Source: Bacteroidota bacterium (GTDB taxonomy: Bacteria; Bacteroidota; Bacteroidia; Bacteroidales; FEN-979). Taken from it: a DNA stretch of 64,000 nucleotides. Location: contig JAPLDF010000070.1 in NCBI GenBank assembly GCA_026391835.1, positions 31,389 to 95,388 on the forward strand. The letters are read 5' to 3'. The notes below the pieces were generated by a model, which saw only the letters and a list, made by a program, of their open reading frames with translations, did no database searches and had not been told where the DNA came from. This document shows positions 49,817 to 58,678 of this stretch, in pieces. The translations under genes were made by a program, and so were the position numbers. Position 1 is the first letter of the stretch; the number at the start of each line of letters is the position of its first letter.

Positions 49817-52800
49817 TTATTTACTGACGCCCCTCATATATACCCAGCCCGTGTATGTCCCGCCATTTTTAATAGCAATAATATAGTAATAGGTTCCGTC
49901 CGGTAATGACTCATTCTTCAAGGTGGTCCCTTTCCAGACAACCGAGATGTTGTCATAATTCTCAAACTCGTTGATTTTATCTCCCCAACGGTCGAAAAGC
50001 GTGACCTTGTTTGCAGGGAAATTTTCGATACAGTCTATGATCCACTGGTCGTTGAGTCCATCCCCATTGGGGGTGATGGTGTTGTAGATTTTAATGCATC
50101 CTTCGTAATCCTCAACCGGTTTTGCAAACACTGTCAGCCGGGTGCTATCGGTGTTGCTGCATCCCGAAGTGAGGTCCTTTACCACGAGATAGATGGTAGT
50201 ATCATTTGTGATGGCTTTGGTTGTGGCATTTTCTGATGCATTGTTTTCAAAAAGTCCAGCTGGTTCCCAACGGAAGGAGTAGCTACCTGAACCGGAATTG
50301 GCATTCCCTGCGAGAGCAGCAGATGAACCGGCAGGAATGAGCTGATCAACACCGGCATCAGCCTTAACTGCTTCATAAATTACAAGTTGAAAATCGTCTG
50401 CTGCCTGCACATCTATGCAGGCTTCCTGTCCATATACAGTCAGGGTGATTGTTACCGCACCTGTTTCACCGGTGGCCGGGGAATAGACCGGGAATAGAGT
50501 GCCAGTCCCAGTGAGGATGCCTTTTCCATTGTGCGACCAGGCAAGGCTGTCTGCGTTTTGAAATCCTGCGCCGTCGACATGGAATGGCGACATCTCGCAG
50601 GTTGCGCCGTCGTGACCGGCCGAGACGACCGGCACCGGTGAAAAAGCAAGCATCAATGTATCAACAGCTGCATGGCATGGTGCAGCGGATTGAGCTGTCA
50701 TGAACAGGGCAGCATGACCAAGGCCGATATCTGCTGATGAAGGTGTGTAGGTCGGCTGAATAAGTGTGGAGTCATTAAATGTGCCTGACCCCGAAGAATG
50801 CCAGGAAACTGAAATATAGTTGGTTGCCGAGGCCTCTCCGGCAATGAACTGATCGTTTGCACAGAGCAGATGGTCTGGCCCGGCATGGGCTTCAGCAACC
50901 CGGCTAACGACAATAGCTACACTGTCTGATGAAGGTTGGCAAACCCCGTTGCTGATCGTCCATCTGAAGGTATAGCTGCCATGTATTAGGCTGGTAACAA
51001 GTGCGCCCGGAGCAGTGGTGTCACTGATCAGGGCTGTATTCGGACCTTGCAGCTGCTCCCATCGGCCCAAGCCATTTGCCGGGAAATTCCCGGAAAGATA
51101 TGTAGACGTTGTACCCGACCCCTCCATGCACAGAAACTGGTCTTGCCCGGCGCTTGCCGGTGTGGGTGCCGCTTCATCCGAAACCTCCATGGTGTCGGAT
51201 GAGATGCATGATCCAATGGTTATGGTGTAGATAAAGTTGTAGATCCCGGGAATCAGGCCGGAGGCGGTTGCTGATGAAACACCCTGCGAAATGATGGTCG
51301 CAGCAACCGGACCCGAAACCTGTGTCCAGTTCCCTGTCCCGGGCCATGGGTTATTTCCCAGCAGGTTAACCGTGCTGTCCATGCAAAGATGCTGATCGGC
51401 GCCTGCGCTGGATTGGATGATGTCATTGACCGTGAAGAAAATGGTGTCATTCAGACACTGCGGCGGCAAAGGAAAACCAGTGTCGCAAACGCGTATGATC
51501 ACTTTATCAGACCCGGTAAAACCGATTGATGGAGTATAGGTGAAATCACCGTTTGGGGTCAATATTATCATCCCGTGTGATGGTCCGGTTACCGGAGTTA
51601 AAGAAGAAACCATCGCGGTTTGTTCAACGCTGTCTGCGTCATTGGCCAATAAGTTTCCCGATGCCGTTGTGTTCATGCACATCGTAACAAACTCATTTCG
51701 CACAACCGGGGGGTCATTCACAGGGGATACATGGATATAAACCCAGGCTGTATCGCACAGGCCGTCAAAGTCGCAGATGCGGTACCTCAACGTATCGGTG
51801 CCGTTGTAGTTCATATCCGGGGTGTAAATCACCAACCCTGTGTTGAAATTGGTTTGGTAAATGCCATGCGCCGGGTCTTGAATGACCCAGATGCTGTTGA
51901 TATTGATATTTGTATCACAATCCGTATCATTGACAAGCACGGGAATGCCTGCCGGCGTATCTTCCGGTGTCGTGACAGAATCATTTGCGGCAACGGGGAC
52001 GGAAGGGAGCGGAATGATGGTAAAGGCAACCGGTTGCATGTTCCCGATACCACAGGCAGACAAGCCGGTAGAACTGATGGCTGTTTGAATCGCCGGATTA
52101 AATACCCCGTGATACGAGGAGATCACCTGGCAAACCGGGTGACATGTGGCACTGTCCATCAGCAGCGTGCAATCCCTGATGGCTTTACTCATATATTGCA
52201 GGGTAAACTGGGTATCACCGACCTCAACAAGGTCATTTGGAATACTGAATTGCAACAACCTGTTTGAAACATTGTAAGCATAGGTCACCCCTGCCGGTAC
52301 AGGGGACAACACCGTTAAAAAATCAAGCCCCGGGGGGATGAGCGTAGACTGGACAAGTCCAACAGCCCCGTCGTTTCCCAGGTTTTGCGTTGCAAATGAA
52401 AAAGTCACGGTGTCCCCGGCGTTCACGCTCCCGCCTGATCCGCCAGCCATCGCGGGGATGGTGTACAAGGTCAGGATGCTCGGGTACCATACATCCACCG
52501 CGAGCCCGATAAGAAACAACCCGTAAATCTCCTGGTTCGTCCCCATCCTGATGGTTGCGGAAGTCTGGTTGTTGCCAATGACCGTGTTGCCTGCATTCGG
52601 GATCGGGAATTTATCAGCATCGAAGCCAAGCGTATTCCGGCTTGCAGGGTTTCGGCTGAGAAACTGGGATCCGTCAACACCGATGATGCTGTGAAAGAAG
52701 TTATTGGTCTGCCGCAATGATGAACTCATCGTAAGCCATGAACCGTCAACTTTCTGTATCTGGCAGTAATCTCCGGTAAGGTCCCAATCCCCTTCCAGGG

Positions 52801-53584
52801 ACCCCATCAGGAAATCAATGTTCACGTTTCCGGTCGGCACTGTCTGGAAACCGCTGAATGTAAACGGCAGCGGATTGGGACTCATCTCATTGGCAACATG
52901 AACATACCCGTCAAAAATCGCGATGCTTTTTTGTGGCAGCGAAGTGCTTTCATATACAAAAACAATGATCCAGCCTCCCGAGGTCCCGGTATTGCCACCG
53001 CCATGACTTATCAGGGTCCCCTGTTTTGCTTTTACATTCCCTACCCAGTATGTTCCATTCGGATCTGCCGGAACCAGATCCGTTATATCTTTAAAGCATG
53101 TATAGGGGTCATTGTAAAAGTGTTCACTGCGTCCCTGGTAAATGACATCATCAGCTGTCACCAGCCGGTAAGCACTATCTCCGGGTATTTTCAATTTGAC
53201 TTTGTTAAAACTCCAGTCCGGCTCCGCACTTGGATCTTCCTTGTCGGCTGCCGACCAGTAAAGGAAAACCTTGTTTATCTCCGGGCATACGAGGGCCGGC
53301 GGCAACATGAGTGTCGCATTGCTTGAATTAAAAGTAGTGGTGTCCGAATCAACATCTACAAATACGGTGGTGGTATCATGGTTCCCGAGTATTCCATTGT
53401 AATTTGCTGTGGAATTGACAGATAGCACATTGTTGGCAATCAGGGTCAGATTGCCCTGGATCGCAGTCTGGTACCTCAGCAGGAAGGGAGTTTTGATCTG
53501 CCCATACACGCCACATGGTATTGCAACTGAAAATAAGAGTAGCAAACCGGTATGAACACTTAATCGGATGTTGCGCAAGGGCAT
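49817..53584 (-). CDS. Giant surface protein with type B (gliding-motility-associated, CHU_C) T9SS sorting domain
   Basis: 1255 residues. Signal peptide at about 1-28. A globular N-terminal domain of ~350 residues (KVFLYWSAADKEDPSAEPDW, GGGNTGTSGGWIIVFVYE) follows; then a DUF11-like domain at about 385-500; two cadherin-like/tandem-95 modules at about 540-740 (EDTPAGIPVLVNDTD, NYNGTDTLRYRICD); and about five PKD-like modules, each opening like AGADQHLC. The last ~90 residues are the type B domain (TITPNGDGLNDQW, VTLFDRWGDKI, LPDGTYYYIIAIKNG). It is probably an adhesin or matrix protein exported through the PorP/SprF protein encoded next. Confidence 0.92.
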   Translation of the reverse strand: MPLRNIRLSVHTGLLLLFSVAIPCGVYGQIKTPFLLRYQTAIQGNLTLIANNVLSVNSTANYNGILGNHDTTTVFVDVDSDTTTFNSSNATLMLPPALVCPEINKVFLYWSAADKEDPSAEPDWSFNKVKLKIPGDSAYRLVTADDVIYQGRSEHFYNDPYTCFKDITDLVPADPNGTYWVGNVKAKQGTLISHGGGNTGTSGGWIIVFVYESTSLPQKSIAIFDGYVHVANEMSPNPLPFTFSGFQTVPTGNVNIDFLMGSLEGDWDLTGDYCQIQKVDGSWLTMSSSLRQTNNFFHSIIGVDGSQFLSRNPASRNTLGFDADKFPIPNAGNTVIGNNQTSATIRMGTNQEIYGLFLIGLAVDVWYPSILTLYTIPAMAGGSGGSVNAGDTVTFSFATQNLGNDGAVGLVQSTLIPPGLDFLTVLSPVPAGVTYAYNVSNRLLQFSIPNDLVEVGDTQFTLQYMSKAIRDCTLLMDSATCHPVCQVISSYHGVFNPAIQTAISSTGLSACGIGNMQPVAFTIIPLPSVPVAANDSVTTPEDTPAGIPVLVNDTDCDTNININSIWVIQDPAHGIYQTNFNTGLVIYTPDMNYNGTDTLRYRICDFDGLCDTAWVYIHVSPVNDPPVVRNEFVTMCMNTTASGNLLANDADSVEQTAMVSSLTPVTGPSHGMIILTPNGDFTYTPSIGFTGSDKVIIRVCDTGFPLPPQCLNDTIFFTVNDIIQSSAGADQHLCMDSTVNLLGNNPWPGTGNWTQVSGPVAATIISQGVSSATASGLIPGIYNFIYTITIGSCISSDTMEVSDEAAPTPASAGQDQFLCMEGSGTTSTYLSGNFPANGLGRWEQLQGPNTALISDTTAPGALVTSLIHGSYTFRWTISNGVCQPSSDSVAIVVSRVAEAHAGPDHLLCANDQFIAGEASATNYISVSWHSSGSGTFNDSTLIQPTYTPSSADIGLGHAALFMTAQSAAPCHAAVDTLMLAFSPVPVVSAGHDGATCEMSPFHVDGAGFQNADSLAWSHNGKGILTGTGTLFPVYSPATGETGAVTITLTVYGQEACIDVQAADDFQLVIYEAVKADAGVDQLIPAGSSAALAGNANSGSGSYSFRWEPAGLFENNASENATTKAITNDTTIYLVVKDLTSGCSNTDSTRLTVFAKPVEDYEGCIKIYNTITPNGDGLNDQWIIDCIENFPANKVTLFDRWGDKINEFENYDNISVVWKGTTLKNESLPDGTYYYIIAIKNGGTYTGWVYMRGVSK

Positions 53585-53601
53585 TGCAGGTAAATTAACG
53601 T

Positions 53602-53609
53602 CAAATATA
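53602..53609 (-). promoter_or_regulatory. Putative -7 box of the giant T9SS cargo operon
   Basis: The reverse strand reads TATATTTG (TAnnTTTG), 18 bp before ATG 53584. It faces away from the box at 53632. Confidence 0.5.
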
Positions 53610-53631
53610 CAGAAAAAACAATGACTTTTCC

Positions 53632-53639
53632 TACCTTTG
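53632..53639 (+). promoter_or_regulatory. Putative -7 box of the lysine-ketoglutarate reductase-like gene
   Basis: TACCTTTG (TAnnTTTG), 22 bp before ATG 53662. Confidence 0.6.
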
Positions 53640-53661
53640 CTGTTCCAAAACTAACAGATCT

Positions 53662-54969
53662 ATGAGCAATTTTATTGGTATCCGGCACGAGGATAAATAC
53701 AAACTTGAACGAAGGGCTCCGCTTACACCCAAGCATGTTGCCCGGCTTGTGAAACAAAAAAAACTGGACATCATTGTTCAGACATCCGAAAAGAGAGTGT
53801 TTTCTGATGAGGAGTACATTCACGCCGGGGCGAAAATCGCCAAAGATCTGAAAAAATGTTCCGTGATTTTTGGTGTCAAAGAGATGCCGGAATCCTTTTT
53901 TGAACCTGAAAAGACCTATGTGTTTTTTGCCCATGTTGTCAAAGGCCAGCAATACAACATGGCGATGTTGCGCAGGCTGATGGAATTAAAGTGCAACCTG
54001 ATCGAGTACGAAAAGGTGGTGGATGAACAAGGCAAACGTCTCATCTTCTTCGGCCGCTACGCAGGAATGGCAGGGATGATCAATTCACTGTGGGCGCTTG
54101 GATTGCGTCTCAGGGATGCAGGATACAGTTCCACCCTTGTAAAACTGAAACAGGCCCACCATTATCCTTCACTCAATGAAGCCAAGGATGATATCTCAGC
54201 CATCGGCCAGCTGATTGCCGAAAATGGAATCCCTCATGAACTCCGGCCATTTGTTATCGGGTTTACCGGGTATGGCAATGTTTCACAGGGAGCCCAGGAA
54301 ATCATTGGCTTACTGCCTGTTAAAGAGATTTCCCCGGAGAAACTGCTCGAACTGCACCGCAGGAAGAAATTACCCGACAACATTGTGTACAAGGTAATTT
54401 TCAAGGAAGAAGACCTTATGGAACATGTTGACGGTGACCCGTTTGAATTGCACGATTACTACGCAAATCCCCACAACTACCGGAGCAGGTTTGAGAAATA
54501 TATCCCGTACCTTTCCATGTTGATTAACTGTGTCTACTGGGATAAACGCTATCCGCGGCTGGTCACAAAACAATACCTGAAAAAACTTTTTGCAAAAGGG
54601 CAACCACGGCTTTCCGTGATCGGCGACATTAGCTGCGATGTGGAAGGATCGGTGGAATGCACACTTAAGCCCACAGAAATTGACGATCCCATTTTTGTTT
54701 ATGATCCGGATACAGAGCAGATCACCATGGGGCATAAAGGCCCCGGCATGCTGGTGATGGCAGTTGATATTTTACCTGCCGAACTGCCCCGCGATTCATC
54801 CGATGGATTTGCCGATGTCCTGGTCAACTTTGTCAAGCCGATAGCCGATGCAGATTTTAATGAACATTTTGATGACCTCGACCTGCCAAAGCCTATCAAA
54901 AAGGCACTTATACTGCACAATGGCGAGTTAACCCCAGACTATAAATACATGGAGGAGTTTTTAAAATAG
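53662..54969 (+). CDS. Lysine-ketoglutarate reductase-like protein (LKR half of alpha-aminoadipic semialdehyde synthase)
   Basis: 435 residues. The N-terminal alanine-dehydrogenase/PNT-like domain opens with IGIRHEDKYKLERRAPLTPKH and VQTSEKRVFSDEEY. The second half has the nucleotide-binding VIGFTGYGNVSQGAQEI and the conserved DISCDVEGSVE. This is the arrangement of the LKR half of the bifunctional LKR/SDH enzyme, which joins lysine and 2-oxoglutarate to saccharopine. The SDH half is encoded by the next gene. Whether the pair degrades lysine or acts on another amino acid cannot be proved from sequence. Confidence 0.83.
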   Translation: MSNFIGIRHEDKYKLERRAPLTPKHVARLVKQKKLDIIVQTSEKRVFSDEEYIHAGAKIAKDLKKCSVIFGVKEMPESFFEPEKTYVFFAHVVKGQQYNMAMLRRLMELKCNLIEYEKVVDEQGKRLIFFGRYAGMAGMINSLWALGLRLRDAGYSSTLVKLKQAHHYPSLNEAKDDISAIGQLIAENGIPHELRPFVIGFTGYGNVSQGAQEIIGLLPVKEISPEKLLELHRRKKLPDNIVYKVIFKEEDLMEHVDGDPFELHDYYANPHNYRSRFEKYIPYLSMLINCVYWDKRYPRLVTKQYLKKLFAKGQPRLSVIGDISCDVEGSVECTLKPTEIDDPIFVYDPDTEQITMGHKGPGMLVMAVDILPAELPRDSSDGFADVLVNFVKPIADADFNEHFDDLDLPKPIKKALILHNGELTPDYKYMEEFLK

Positions 54970-55002
54970 GGAATAAGGTCACGGTGAATAATTACCGCTC
55001 CC

Positions 55003-55065
55003 GTTCACCTGTTTACCCGTTTACCCGTTCACCCGTTCACCCGTTCACCCGTTCACCCGTTCACC
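55003..55065. repeat. Octamer array between the LKR and SDH genes
   Basis: Eight 8-bp units, GTTCACCC or GTTTACCC (the first with T for the last C, the last one incomplete). It is the inverse of the array at the end of aroC and stops 15 bp before the SDH ATG. Confidence 0.93.
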
Positions 55066-55079
55066 AAAACATCAACAAC

Positions 55080-56423
55080 ATGAAAAAGATACTAATCCTC
55101 GGCTCCGGGCTCGTTGCCAAACCAATCATCCAGTACTTGCTTTCCAAAGACTACCTTGTTACTGTTGCCTCCAATACCCCTGACCGTTCGGATATGATGA
55201 TCGATGGCAACCCGCGTGGGACTTCCCTGTTTTGGGATGCAGGGGATGAAGATTCACTTGGCCGGCTGGTGGCTGACCATGATATTACCGTTAGCCTGCT
55301 TCCCTATATATTTCATGTAATGGTTGCCAGGCATTGTGTTGCCCATAAAAAAAACATGGTGACCACCTCTTATGTCAAACCTGAGATGTATGCCCTGGAT
55401 GACGCAGCAAAAGCGGCCGGGATCATCCTGCTCAATGAAATGGGACTCGACCCGGGGATTGATCACATGTCGGCCATGCGCATCATCGACAGTGTTCATG
55501 AACGTGAGGGTGCTATTCTTGAATTTTATTCGATATGCGGCGCATTGCCTGCACCGGAGGCAGCCGATAACCCGTTCAGGTATAAATTTTCGTGGAGCCC
55601 CAAAGGTGTTGTGCTTGCCGGCAACAACGATGCAATGTATCTCCACCACGGGAAGGTCGTTGAACTACCCACCCTTTCACTGTTTAAAAACCCGTTCCGC
55701 GTGAATTTCCCGGAGGTTGGCGAACTTGAGGTCTATCCAAACCGTGATTCACTCGCCTACAAGGAAATTTACGGCATCCCTGAGGCGCAAACCATGTTCC
55801 GCGGAACATTTCGTTACAAAGGCTGGTGTGAAACACTCGATGCGATCAAACGACTGAACCTGATTTCACCTGAAAAAACCGATATGACCGGGTTTACATA
55901 TGCTGATATGGTGAAAAGGCAGATAGGGGAGACCTCATCTGCATCATCTACCCGGAGCCAGGTGGCCGGTTTCCTTGGAATTCCTGAAAATTCCCATGCC
56001 GTTGAGGCAATGGGCTGGCTGGGGCTCTTTGATGATGTGGCAATGAACAGGGGTATTGATTCAACTTTTGAAGTGACTTCCGACCTCATGATTGAAAAGA
56101 TGAGCCTTGGTCAACATGAGCGTGACATGGTAGCCATGCAGCATACTTTTCTTGCTGCCTTTTCCGATGGGAGGAAGGAGGTGATCCGTTCACGCATGCT
56201 CGATTACGGAACCCTTGCAACCGACACATCCATCGCCCGCACTGTTGCATTGCCGGCTGCGATCGGAGTGGAGATGATCCTGGATGGTAAAATAAATGTA
56301 AAAGGCGTACATGTACCGGTGATTCCTGAGATTTACAACCCGGTCCTGGATCAATTGGAAAAACTGGGAATTAAAATGATAGAAGAATATGGCCTGCCAT
56401 TGTCTGAAATGGTGAATAATTAA
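55080..56423 (+). CDS. Saccharopine dehydrogenase family protein (SDH half)
   Basis: 447 residues from ATG 55080; a longer reading would translate the octamer array. The N-terminal dinucleotide fold is ILGSGLVAKPI. Conserved parts include VVARHCVAHKKNMVTTSYV and LNEMGLDPGIDHMSAMRIID, as in the SDH part of animal LKR/SDH and fungal Lys9. It cleaves saccharopine to glutamate and aminoadipic semialdehyde. It follows the LKR-like gene by 110 bp on the same strand, so the two probably act in sequence. Confidence 0.9.
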   Translation: MKKILILGSGLVAKPIIQYLLSKDYLVTVASNTPDRSDMMIDGNPRGTSLFWDAGDEDSLGRLVADHDITVSLLPYIFHVMVARHCVAHKKNMVTTSYVKPEMYALDDAAKAAGIILLNEMGLDPGIDHMSAMRIIDSVHEREGAILEFYSICGALPAPEAADNPFRYKFSWSPKGVVLAGNNDAMYLHHGKVVELPTLSLFKNPFRVNFPEVGELEVYPNRDSLAYKEIYGIPEAQTMFRGTFRYKGWCETLDAIKRLNLISPEKTDMTGFTYADMVKRQIGETSSASSTRSQVAGFLGIPENSHAVEAMGWLGLFDDVAMNRGIDSTFEVTSDLMIEKMSLGQHERDMVAMQHTFLAAFSDGRKEVIRSRMLDYGTLATDTSIARTVALPAAIGVEMILDGKINVKGVHVPVIPEIYNPVLDQLEKLGIKMIEEYGLPLSEMVNN

Positions 56424-56483
56424 TCCCTTTCCGGTTTTAGACTTTCAAAATCTGAAATCAGGAATTATAACGATAAAACAACT

Positions 56484-57371
56484 ATGGGAATAGGCGAAAT
56501 TATTGTAATACTAATTGTCGGGATTGTGTTGTATGCTGTATTTAGCATGCGTAAAAAACCTGCCGGAACAGATTCAGCGCAAAACGGACAGGCCTCTGCC
56601 GGTAAAGATCCCGGAAGCGGGGCAGGAAATCCTGTAAACAATGGCACCACACGGAAACCCGGATATGCCAAATGGGTTGGGGGAGGATTGGGCTGGGTGT
56701 TTGGCGGGCCGATTGGCGCCATCCTCGGTGTCGCGTTGGGGTCCATGTTTGATGGTGTGAATTCCAGTCAGAGTTCATACCGGGGGACCCAGCGGGGTGA
56801 TTTTGCAATGAGCCTCCTGGTACTCTCAGCGGCAGTAATGAAGGCTGACCAGAAGATTGTCAGGGCTGAACTTGAATTTGTCCGTAATTTCTTTATCAGC
56901 CAGTTTGGCGAAGAAGAAGGCAACCGGCTGATCAGAATGTTGCAGGAAATTCTCAAGCAGGATATTAACATACAGGAGGTCAGCGTCCAGGTTGGACAGT
57001 TTACCGATTATGCGGTTAAACTTCAGCTGGTCAATTACCTCTTTGGCATTGCCGCCGCCGATGGACTCTATCATCCCGACGAGGTTGATATGATCTCGAC
57101 CATTGCAGGTTACATGGGAGTTTCTGCTGCCGATTTCAACTCCACCAAGGCCATGTATGTAAAAAACGCAGGTTGGGCCTATGATGTTCTTGAAATAACA
57201 TCCGCCGCCACCGACGATGAAGTGAAAAAAGCTTATCGCGACATGGCCAAAAAGCATCATCCTGATAAGGTGGCTCATCTTGGTGATGACATCAGGAAGT
57301 CGGCAACCGAAAAATTCCAGAAAATAAGTGCCGCCTACGATGAAATAAAAAAACAGCGGGGCACTAACTAG
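56484..57371 (+). CDS. DjlA-like membrane protein with TerB and J domains
   Basis: 295 residues. A membrane helix is at the very N-terminus (IGEIIVILIVGIVLYAVF). A Gly-rich linker follows with a second hydrophobic glycine-zipper-like segment (GWVFGGPIGAILGVALG). A TerB-like helical domain spans about 105-215. A C-terminal J domain (about 230-295) keeps the HPD motif (KKHHPDKV), so it should stimulate an Hsp70. The order is that of DjlA. It lies 60 bp after the SDH gene; no functional link is evident. Confidence 0.88.
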   Translation: MGIGEIIVILIVGIVLYAVFSMRKKPAGTDSAQNGQASAGKDPGSGAGNPVNNGTTRKPGYAKWVGGGLGWVFGGPIGAILGVALGSMFDGVNSSQSSYRGTQRGDFAMSLLVLSAAVMKADQKIVRAELEFVRNFFISQFGEEEGNRLIRMLQEILKQDINIQEVSVQVGQFTDYAVKLQLVNYLFGIAAADGLYHPDEVDMISTIAGYMGVSAADFNSTKAMYVKNAGWAYDVLEITSAATDDEVKKAYRDMAKKHHPDKVAHLGDDIRKSATEKFQKISAAYDEIKKQRGTN

Positions 57372-57381
57372 TTAACGGTCA

Positions 57382-58584
57382 ATGCTTTTTACCGAACAAA
57401 AAATCGGGCCAATTGTCCTGCGTAACCGGTCGATCCGGTCTGCCGCATTCGAAGGCATGTGCCCAAACCACAGCGTTTCCGCCGAACTCATCAATTACCA
57501 CGCTGCCGTAGCCGCCGGAGGAGTTGGCATGACGACAGTCGCATATGCAGCTGTGTCCAGGAGTGGGTTGTCTTTCCCGCACCAGCTTCTGCTTCGTAGA
57601 GAGCAAATCCCTGCTTTGAAGAAACTTACTGAGGCTATTCACCGGGAGGGTGCCGCCGCAGCCATCCAGGTCGGGCACTGTGGGTTGATGGCAAAAAAGT
57701 CACTGTCAGGTGCCTGCCTGGCTCCAACCGGCGGGTTTAACCTGTACGGTCCTACCTGGCCAAGAACAATTTCAATGATTGAGATTGAGGGGATCATCCG
57801 GGATTTTTCCAATGCAGTTAAAATTGCCGGGGATGCGGGTTTCGATGCTGTTGAAGTTCATGCAGGACATGGTTACCTGATCAGCCAGTTCCTTTCACCC
57901 TATACAAACAAACGTAAAGACAGGTATGGCTGTTCATTGGTGAACAGAAGCAGGTTTATGGTTGAAGTGATCAGGGCTGTGACTGATGCAGCGGCAAAGA
58001 ATGTGGCGGTAGTTGTGAAAATGAACCTGCGCGATGGTTTTAAAGGAGGGATGGAATTGGATGAATCAATCCTGGTTGCCGGGATGCTGGAGAACTTAGG
58101 TGTCGACGGACTTGTTCTTTCCGGCGGGTTTGTTTCCAAGGCACCCATGTATGTGATGCGCGGAAGCATGCCGGTGAAAGTCATGGCGCATTATATGAAA
58201 AATCCCTGGATGAAATTCGGAACCCGCTATTTTGGCAATATCCTGATGAAACCCGAACCATTCAGCGAAGGCTATTTCCTCGACGATGCACTCAGGATAA
58301 GGGATGCAGTTCGTTTACCATTGATATACGTGGGCGGCATGAAGTCGGGGGAGTCCATTGAAAATGTACTGGGAAAGGGATTTAATTTTGTCCAGATTGC
58401 CAGGGCCCTGATTCATGACCCCGGATTTATCAACAAGCTTAAATCTGGAGAGGTGCATAACTCAGGTTGCCAGAGTTCCAACTATTGCATCGCGCGGATG
58501 TATTCCGGACAAATGGCTTGTTTTCAGCATGAACCGGATGGTGCGAGGGAACTTGGGATAATGCAAAAAAAACATGGGCTGTAA
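57382..58584 (+). CDS. NADH:flavin oxidoreductase (Old Yellow Enzyme family)
   Basis: 400 residues, an FMN-binding TIM barrel. Visible parts are IGPIVLRNRSIRSAAFEGM, AIQVGHCG, AVEVHAGHGYLISQFLSP (substrate-binding His pair) and VGGMKSGESIENVLGKG. Two Cys motifs near the end (GCQSSNYC, MACF) recall the Fe-S loop of the larger 2,4-dienoyl-CoA reductase type, but the second FAD domain is absent. The substrate is unknown. It starts 10 bp after the DjlA-like gene, so the two are probably co-transcribed. A terminator for the convergent gene overlaps its 3' end. Confidence 0.86.
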   Translation: MLFTEQKIGPIVLRNRSIRSAAFEGMCPNHSVSAELINYHAAVAAGGVGMTTVAYAAVSRSGLSFPHQLLLRREQIPALKKLTEAIHREGAAAAIQVGHCGLMAKKSLSGACLAPTGGFNLYGPTWPRTISMIEIEGIIRDFSNAVKIAGDAGFDAVEVHAGHGYLISQFLSPYTNKRKDRYGCSLVNRSRFMVEVIRAVTDAAAKNVAVVVKMNLRDGFKGGMELDESILVAGMLENLGVDGLVLSGGFVSKAPMYVMRGSMPVKVMAHYMKNPWMKFGTRYFGNILMKPEPFSEGYFLDDALRIRDAVRLPLIYVGGMKSGESIENVLGKGFNFVQIARALIHDPGFINKLKSGEVHNSGCQSSNYCIARMYSGQMACFQHEPDGARELGIMQKKHGL

Positions 58585-58604
58585 GTATACCCTACAACCC
58601 ATGC
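58565..58604 (-). terminator. Terminator of the cupredoxin gene
   Basis: The reverse strand has a CATGGG...CCCATG stem extended by TACA/TGTA, followed by eight Ts. It overlaps the last codons of the convergent OYE gene. Confidence 0.75.
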
Positions 58605-58630
58605 CCAAAACCAAATTAACTCAACTCAGC

Positions 58631-58668
58631 AAAAAAAAACAAAACACAAAACAAAACAAAACAAAAAA
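58631..58668. repeat. Low-complexity AAAAC tract
   Basis: An A-rich tract with repeated AAAAC units between two convergent genes. No function is evident. Confidence 0.7.
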
Positions 58669-58678
58669 TCTTCAGCGA

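Noticed and set aside
54984..55079. N-terminal extension of the saccharopine dehydrogenase-like protein
   Set aside because: It is encoded by the octamer array (PFTRSPVHPFTR pattern); the dinucleotide-binding fold starts at ATG 55080.
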